Notes under the pieces: model-generated
What the model was told of the DNA's origin: nothing
The model's database searches: none
The model's input: the letters and a program-made list of their open reading frames with translations, nothing else
Assembly: GCA_003151555.1 (NCBI GenBank)
Contig: PLXU01000096.1
Span: forward strand, 1 to 8,157
Direction of reading: 5' to 3'
Length of the DNA stretch: 8,157 nt
Source: Acidimicrobiaceae bacterium
GTDB lineage: Bacteria > Actinomycetota > Acidimicrobiia > Acidimicrobiales > RAAP-2
Position numbers and translations under genes: made by a program
Shown here: positions 4,548-8,157 of the stretch, one piece after another
Layout: each line of letters opens with the position of its first letter
How positions within the stretch are numbered: the first letter of the stretch is position 1

Positions 4548-5498
4548 ATGGTGTCCACGTTTCAACACAAAGCCACTGTCCTGGACGCCATTGGTTCGAC
4601 GCCCCTCATTGAAGTAGACGGTGTCTTCCTAAAGCTCGAGTATCTCAATCCCTCCGGCTCGATCAAGGCCCGGATGGCCCGTTACATCATTGAACGGGCC
4701 GAGCGCGAGGGACTGCTGTTGCCGGGCGACACGATCGTCGAAGCATCCAGTGGCAACACGGGCAACGCCATGAGCATGGTGGCGGCGGTCAAGGGCTACA
4801 AGATGCTGGTCGTGATGCCCCAGGGTATGAGTCCGGAACGCGCGGCTATCTCCACTGCCTTCGGGGCCCAGCTCATCAACGTCGGGAACTTTCACGTCAA
4901 TGAGGCGCTGGCCCTCGCCAGTCGTCTCGGTGACCAACCCGGTCACTTTGCGCCCCACCAATTCGAATCAGAGTGGAACGTCGAAGAGAACCGAACGTGG
5001 TTAGGCCCCGAGATCATTGGACAGCTCCCGGCGGGCTGTAAGCCGGACGTGTTCGTGATGGGAGTGGGCACCGGTGGCACCCTGATCGGTGTCGGCCAGG
5101 CGATTCGCGCCGTCAATCCGGATGCGCTCATCGTGGGACTCGAACCGAGCGAATCGTGCACCATTCTCTGCGGCGACACGGGCTTGCACAAGATTGAGGG
5201 AATCGCCGATGGCTTCGTGCCGGGCATCTATCAGCGCCACCAAGAGCTCGTCGACCGCGTGGTGTCGGTGCACAGTGACGATGCGGTCGCCGAGATGCGA
5301 CGTCTGGCCCGAGAGCACGGACTGCTGGTGGGTCCGAGTTCGGGCGCCAACATGATTGCCGCGCGCAGATTACGTGAAGAAATGCTGACCTCGGCGACGG
5401 TGATCACCATCTGCTGTGACGAGGGCGAGAAGTACCTGAGCGAGTACTTCACGCCCGACGTGCATGTTGCCACCGCCGCACCGTACATCAACCAGTAG
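4548..5498 (+). CDS. Cysteine-synthase-family PLP enzyme (CysK/CysM-like)
   Basis: The 316-residue fold-type II PLP enzyme resembles O-acetylserine sulfhydrylase, which makes cysteine from O-acetylserine and sulfide in the cytosol. GSTPLIEV (16-23) opens the fold. NPSGSIKARMA (34-44) carries the Schiff-base Lys40. EASSGNTG (65-72) binds the substrate carboxylate, GVGTGGT (172-178) binds the PLP phosphate, and GPSSGAN (262-268) contacts the pyridine ring. CDEGEKYLS (290-298) matches the C-terminal (S/E)GE(R/K)YLS motif. The residue after the catalytic lysine is Ala where most family members have Asp (GSxKDR). ATG at 4548 is chosen because GAGGGGAG (4534-4541) sits six bases upstream; an in-frame TTG at 4497 falls inside the promoter. 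The gene stands alone with its own promoter, with no serine acetyltransferase beside it. CysK, CysM or another beta-replacement enzyme such as an SbnA-like one all remain possible. Confidence 0.85.
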   Translation: MVSTFQHKATVLDAIGSTPLIEVDGVFLKLEYLNPSGSIKARMARYIIERAEREGLLLPGDTIVEASSGNTGNAMSMVAAVKGYKMLVVMPQGMSPERAAISTAFGAQLINVGNFHVNEALALASRLGDQPGHFAPHQFESEWNVEENRTWLGPEIIGQLPAGCKPDVFVMGVGTGGTLIGVGQAIRAVNPDALIVGLEPSESCTILCGDTGLHKIEGIADGFVPGIYQRHQELVDRVVSVHSDDAVAEMRRLAREHGLLVGPSSGANMIAARRLREEMLTSATVITICCDEGEKYLSEYFTPDVHVATAAPYINQ

Positions 5499-5510
5499 GT
5501 CGTCGCGACC
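5498..5510. terminator. Small hairpin between convergent genes
   Basis: GGTCG (5498-5502) and CGACC (5506-5510) form a perfect 5-bp stem with a 3-base loop, starting on the last base of the PLP-enzyme stop codon. It lies in the 29-base gap before the convergent SDR stop. With no T-tract it is at best a weak bidirectional terminator. Confidence 0.25.
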
Positions 5511-5527
5511 CTGATGCTGCCTTACAT

Positions 5528-6292
5528 CTAGAGCGGCGTGACGTAGGCCCCGTGGATGCCGCCGTCGACGAGGAAGGTCGAGGCGGTCATGAAGGAGGAA
5601 TCATCGCTCGCGAGAAAGAGCACCGCGCTGGCAATCTCCTCGGGCTCGGCGAAGCGGCCCATCGGCACGTGCACCAGGCGGCGTGCGGCCCGCTCCGGGT
5701 CCTTGGCGAAGAGCTCCTGTAGCAACGGTGTATTGACCGGCCCGGGGCAGAGGGCGTTGACGCGGATTCCCTCGCGCGCAAACTGGACGCCCAGTTCGCG
5801 GCTCATTGACAGGACCCCGCCCTTGGAAGCGGTGTAGGAGATCTGCGACGTCGCCGAACCCAATACCGCCACGAAGGAGGCGGTATTGATGATCGATCCG
5901 CCGCCGCGCTTCTGCAAGTGAGGGATGCCGTAGCGACAGCAAAGGTAGACCGAGGTCAGGTTGACGTCCTGGACGCGCTGCCAGGCCTCCAGACCAGTGG
6001 TGAGGATCGAGTCGTCGTCGGCCGGCGAGATACCAGCGTTGTTAAAGAGCACGTCGATGCCGCCGTAGGTTTTGGCCGTGGTGTCGTAGAGCGCCTTGAC
6101 GCTGGCTTCGTTGGCCACGTCGACGTGCACGTAGGTGCCGTCAATCGCTCGGGCCAGTTCCGTGCCCTCGCCTTCACTGAGATCGGCCACCACTACCTTG
6201 GCGCCCTCGGCGGCGAAGCGCTTGGCCGTGGCGCGGCCGATCCCGCTGGCCGCTCCGGTAATCACCGCCACTTTGTTGTCGAGACGACCCAT
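5528..6292 (-). CDS. Short-chain dehydrogenase/reductase (classical SDR)
   Basis: The 254-residue NAD(P)-dependent oxidoreductase shows the whole classical SDR set. The cofactor loop is TGAASGIG (12-19), with Asp37 at the end of beta-2 (VVVAD), which favours NAD over NADP. NNAG lies at 84-87, and the catalytic tetrad is Asn111, Ser139, Tyr153 and Lys157 (YTASK). The PG motif appears as CPGPVNTP (182-189), and the C terminus has FLVDGG (240-245). It is the last gene of the operon: its ATG lies three bases after the aldehyde dehydrogenase stop, and GGAGGA (6306-6301), inside the dehydrogenase's final codons, is its ribosome site. In M. tuberculosis an SDR (Rv2857c) occupies the matching place beside aldC and glnA4, which suggests a role in the same amine-catabolic route. 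The substrate is unknown; automatic labels such as 3-oxoacyl-ACP reductase would be over-specific. Confidence 0.92.
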   Translation of the reverse strand: MGRLDNKVAVITGAASGIGRATAKRFAAEGAKVVVADLSEGEGTELARAIDGTYVHVDVANEASVKALYDTTAKTYGGIDVLFNNAGISPADDDSILTTGLEAWQRVQDVNLTSVYLCCRYGIPHLQKRGGGSIINTASFVAVLGSATSQISYTASKGGVLSMSRELGVQFAREGIRVNALCPGPVNTPLLQELFAKDPERAARRLVHVPMGRFAEPEEIASAVLFLASDDSSFMTASTFLVDGGIHGAYVTPL

Positions 6293-6295
6293 TGC

Positions 6296-7660
6296 CTAAT
6301 CCTCCGTTGCTATGAACACGTTTTTTTCCTCACTGAAGCCCAAGAGTGCGTCGGGGCCCAGTTCGCGGCCGATGCCCGACTGTTTGAAGCCGCCGAAGGG
6401 CGTGCTGTAGCGCACCGACGAGTTCGAGTTGACCGAAAGCGCGCCGGTATCGATCCCGCGCGCGACGCGCAGGGCGCGCCCGACGTCGCGGGTCCAGATC
6501 GAGCCCGACAGACCGTAGGGACTGTCGTTGGCGATGTCGACCGCGTCGGCCTCGTCGGCGAATCGCGCGACCGAGACAATGGGACCGAAGATCTCCTCGG
6601 TGAAGGCACGACTGGAGCGGTCGGGCGTTTCGAGCACGGTGGGTGCGAACCAATAGCCCGCACCGTCGGGGGCGCTGCCTCGAAAGGCGACGTTGCCTTC
6701 CTCGACGTACGTTGCCACGCTTTCGCGTTGCGCAGCCGTGATGAGCGGGCCCATCTCGCTCGACTCGTCGGCCGGGTTGAGCACCCGCACCGCCTTGACG
6801 GCCGGTTCAAACAGCTCCATGAATCGGTCGTAGGCCGATGCTTCGACGAGGATACGAGAGCGCGCGCAGCAATCCTGGCCGGCGTTGTCGAAGACGGCGT
6901 AGGGCGCGCTGGCGGCCGCGCGTTCGAGGTCGGCGTCGGCGAAGATGATGTTGGCGCTCTTGCCGCCCAGTTCCAGCGTGACGCGCTTCACCTGCTCGGC
7001 GCAGCCCGCCATGATTTTGCGACCGGCGGCATTCGATCCCGTGAAGCAGACCTTGCGCACTGCTTCGTGCGTGACGAAGCGGTAGCCCACGCTGGCGCCA
7101 TCGCCGGGCAGCACCTGGAAGACGTGCTCAGGAAACCCGGCCTCGAGGGCCAATTCGGCCAGGCGCATCGCCGTGAGCGGGGTCAAGGTGGCGGGCTTTA
7201 AGACAACGGTGTTGCCCGCCGCCAACGCGGGGCCCAACCCCCAACCAGCGATGGGCATGGGGAAGTTCCAGGGCGCGATAATGCCCACCACCCCGAGGGG
7301 TTCGTAGAAGGTGAAGTCGACGCCGCCCGCCACGGGAATCTGTCGACCGGAGTGACGCTCGGGCGCACCCGCGTAGTAGGCGAGTACGTCGCGCACGTTG
7401 CCCGCCTCCCAGCGCGCGTTCGCAATGGTGTGGCCCGAGTTCGCCACTTCGAGTTGGGCCAGTTCCTCGAGGTGCTGGTCCACCGTCTCGGAGAATTGCC
7501 GAAGCAGTCGCGCCCGGTCGCCCGGCGTGACGGCGCGCCAGGCGGGCGATGCCTTTTGCGCGCGATCGATCGCTCGATTCGCCTCCTCGAGGTCGTACAT
7601 TTCCACCGAGGCGACCGGCTGTTCGGTCGCCGGATTGATGATCGACAACGCGCTGGTCAC
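6296..7660 (-). CDS. NAD(P)-dependent aldehyde dehydrogenase (AldC-like)
   Basis: The 454-residue cytosolic enzyme oxidises an aldehyde to the acid. All ALDH superfamily landmarks are present: PWNFP (130-134) with oxyanion-hole Asn132, LKPA (154-157) with cofactor Lys155, FTGS (206-209), LELGGKSAN (229-237) with general-base Glu230, NAGQDCCARSR (259-269) with nucleophile Cys264 in the G-Q-x-C position, EEIFGPI (355-361), and GGFKQSGIGRE (423-433) near the C terminus. It is somewhat shorter than the usual 475-500 residues, with a compact N terminus. The start is GTG at 7660, which overlaps the TGA of the upstream ligase in a GTGA arrangement, so translation is probably coupled; GAGGG lies about 11 bases upstream. 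Gene order ligase-ALDH-SDR resembles mycobacterial glnA4-aldC-Rv2857c. The likely substrate is a gamma-glutamyl-aminoaldehyde or a simple amine-derived aldehyde, by inference from context. Confidence 0.94.
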   Translation of the reverse strand: MTSALSIINPATEQPVASVEMYDLEEANRAIDRAQKASPAWRAVTPGDRARLLRQFSETVDQHLEELAQLEVANSGHTIANARWEAGNVRDVLAYYAGAPERHSGRQIPVAGGVDFTFYEPLGVVGIIAPWNFPMPIAGWGLGPALAAGNTVVLKPATLTPLTAMRLAELALEAGFPEHVFQVLPGDGASVGYRFVTHEAVRKVCFTGSNAAGRKIMAGCAEQVKRVTLELGGKSANIIFADADLERAAASAPYAVFDNAGQDCCARSRILVEASAYDRFMELFEPAVKAVRVLNPADESSEMGPLITAAQRESVATYVEEGNVAFRGSAPDGAGYWFAPTVLETPDRSSRAFTEEIFGPIVSVARFADEADAVDIANDSPYGLSGSIWTRDVGRALRVARGIDTGALSVNSNSSVRYSTPFGGFKQSGIGRELGPDALLGFSEEKNVFIATED

Positions 7661-8157
7661 AGTCGTTCGAACCCTCGATAACGCTCCCAGTCGGTGACGG
7701 CGGCGTCGAACGAGGCGACTTCGATCTTCGCGGCGTGCACGTAGTGCTCGACAACTTCGTCGCCGAAGGCATCGCGGGCCACCGCGCTCTGCTCAAAGAG
7801 TTCGAGTGCCTCTTTGAGTGTGGTGGGTACACGCGGCGCGTCGGCCACGTAGGCGTTTCCGGTAAAGGCCGGCGCCAGCGGCAATGATTCCTCCACGCCA
7901 CGAAGACCGGCGGCCACGAGCGCCGCGATGGCCAGGTACTGGTTGACGTCACCGCCCGGCGTGCGACACTCCAACCGGATGGACGGACCGTGACCGACGA
8001 CGCGAAAGGCGCACGTGCGGTTGTCCAGACCCCACAGCATGGCGGTCGGGGCGAAGGAACCAGCGACAAATCGCTTGTAGCTATTGATGTTGGGGGCGAG
8101 GAAGAGCGATAGCTCGCGCGAGTAGGCGAGCTGTCCGGCGAGGAAGTGCTCGAAAAC
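7657..8157 (-). CDS. Glutamine-synthetase-like gamma-glutamyl-amine ligase (GlnA3/GlnA4 type), C-terminal part
   Basis: Only the last 166 residues are in the window; the frame is open to the right edge, so the gene starts beyond it. The fragment is the C-terminal part of a GS catalytic domain. FLAPNINSYKRF (19-30) matches the GS P-x-x-x-S-Y-x-R block. DNRTCAFRV (45-53) corresponds to NRSAxxR. RLECRTPGGDVNQYLAIAAL (61-80) corresponds to R-I-E-F-R-x-P-D-x-x-x-N-P-Y-L, with metal-ligand Glu63 and substrate Arg65. The NRTxAFRV and PGGDxN variants, and the absence of the NLY adenylylation-site segment, fit the GlnA3/GlnA4 group, which glutamylates polyamines or ethanolamine rather than ammonia. 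The gene overlaps the aldehyde dehydrogenase by a GTGA and is the first visible gene of the operon. That it is not the main GlnA is well supported; the amine is not identifiable. Confidence 0.9.
   Translation of the reverse strand, partial: VFEHFLAGQLAYSRELSLFLAPNINSYKRFVAGSFAPTAMLWGLDNRTCAFRVVGHGPSIRLECRTPGGDVNQYLAIAALVAAGLRGVEESLPLAPAFTGNAYVADAPRVPTTLKEALELFEQSAVARDAFGDEVVEHYVHAAKIEVASFDAAVTDWERYRGFERL

Noticed and set aside
5918..7201. A 427-codon open frame on the plus strand, antisense to the aldehyde dehydrogenase and SDR genes.
   Set aside because: Its composition is the Val/Gly/Arg/His-rich pattern typical of antisense frames over high-GC genes, it matches no family I know, and the minus-strand genes have complete catalytic motifs.

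Overview
The window is moderately high-GC, gene-dense bacterial chromosome. Everything recognisable looks actinobacterial: an MscL with a C-terminal Cys4 zinc-ribbon tail, a small conserved protein I know only from actinobacteria, a glutamine-synthetase-like/aldehyde dehydrogenase/SDR operon resembling mycobacterial glnA4-aldC-SDR, GTG starts, and start codons sitting right behind -10-like hexamers. An Acidimicrobiia-type actinobacterium is my best guess, but the window has no rRNA or marker gene to fix it. I see no tRNA, rRNA, CRISPR array, insertion sequence or phage gene, and no intergenic gap exceeds about 230 bases.

Layout. (1) 1-706, minus: N-terminal 235 residues of a YbhN/LPG-synthase-type membrane protein, cut by the left edge. 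(2) 826-1101, plus: a very acidic 91-residue protein with no Lys or Arg, built of four degenerate 15-16-residue repeats. I do not recognise it and it is the most novel item here. (3) 1228-1647, plus: mscL. (4) 1679-2455, plus: a trans-aconitate methyltransferase-like gene, probably leaderless. (5) 2469-3149, minus: a short MscS-family channel, convergent with tam. (6) 3246-3836, minus: a class I O-methyltransferase. (7) 3920-4321, minus: a conserved small protein of unknown function. (8) 4548-5498, plus: a cysteine-synthase-family PLP enzyme with its own promoter. (9) 5528-8157, minus: a tight operon, transcribed right to left, of a glutamine-synthetase-like ligase (5' end off the window), an aldehyde dehydrogenase and a short-chain dehydrogenase.

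How the genes fit together. mscL and mscS lie within 2 kb of each other, with the acidic protein just upstream of mscL, so an osmotic-stress theme is possible but is inference only. The right-hand operon is the clearest functional unit. A GlnA3/GlnA4-type enzyme gamma-glutamylates an amine such as ethanolamine or a polyamine, the aldehyde dehydrogenase oxidises the resulting aldehyde, and the SDR handles a further alcohol/carbonyl step. The gamma-glutamyl hydrolase expected in such pathways is not between the ligase and the dehydrogenase. The rest looks like ordinary housekeeping and accessory metabolism; I found no convincing new multi-gene system.
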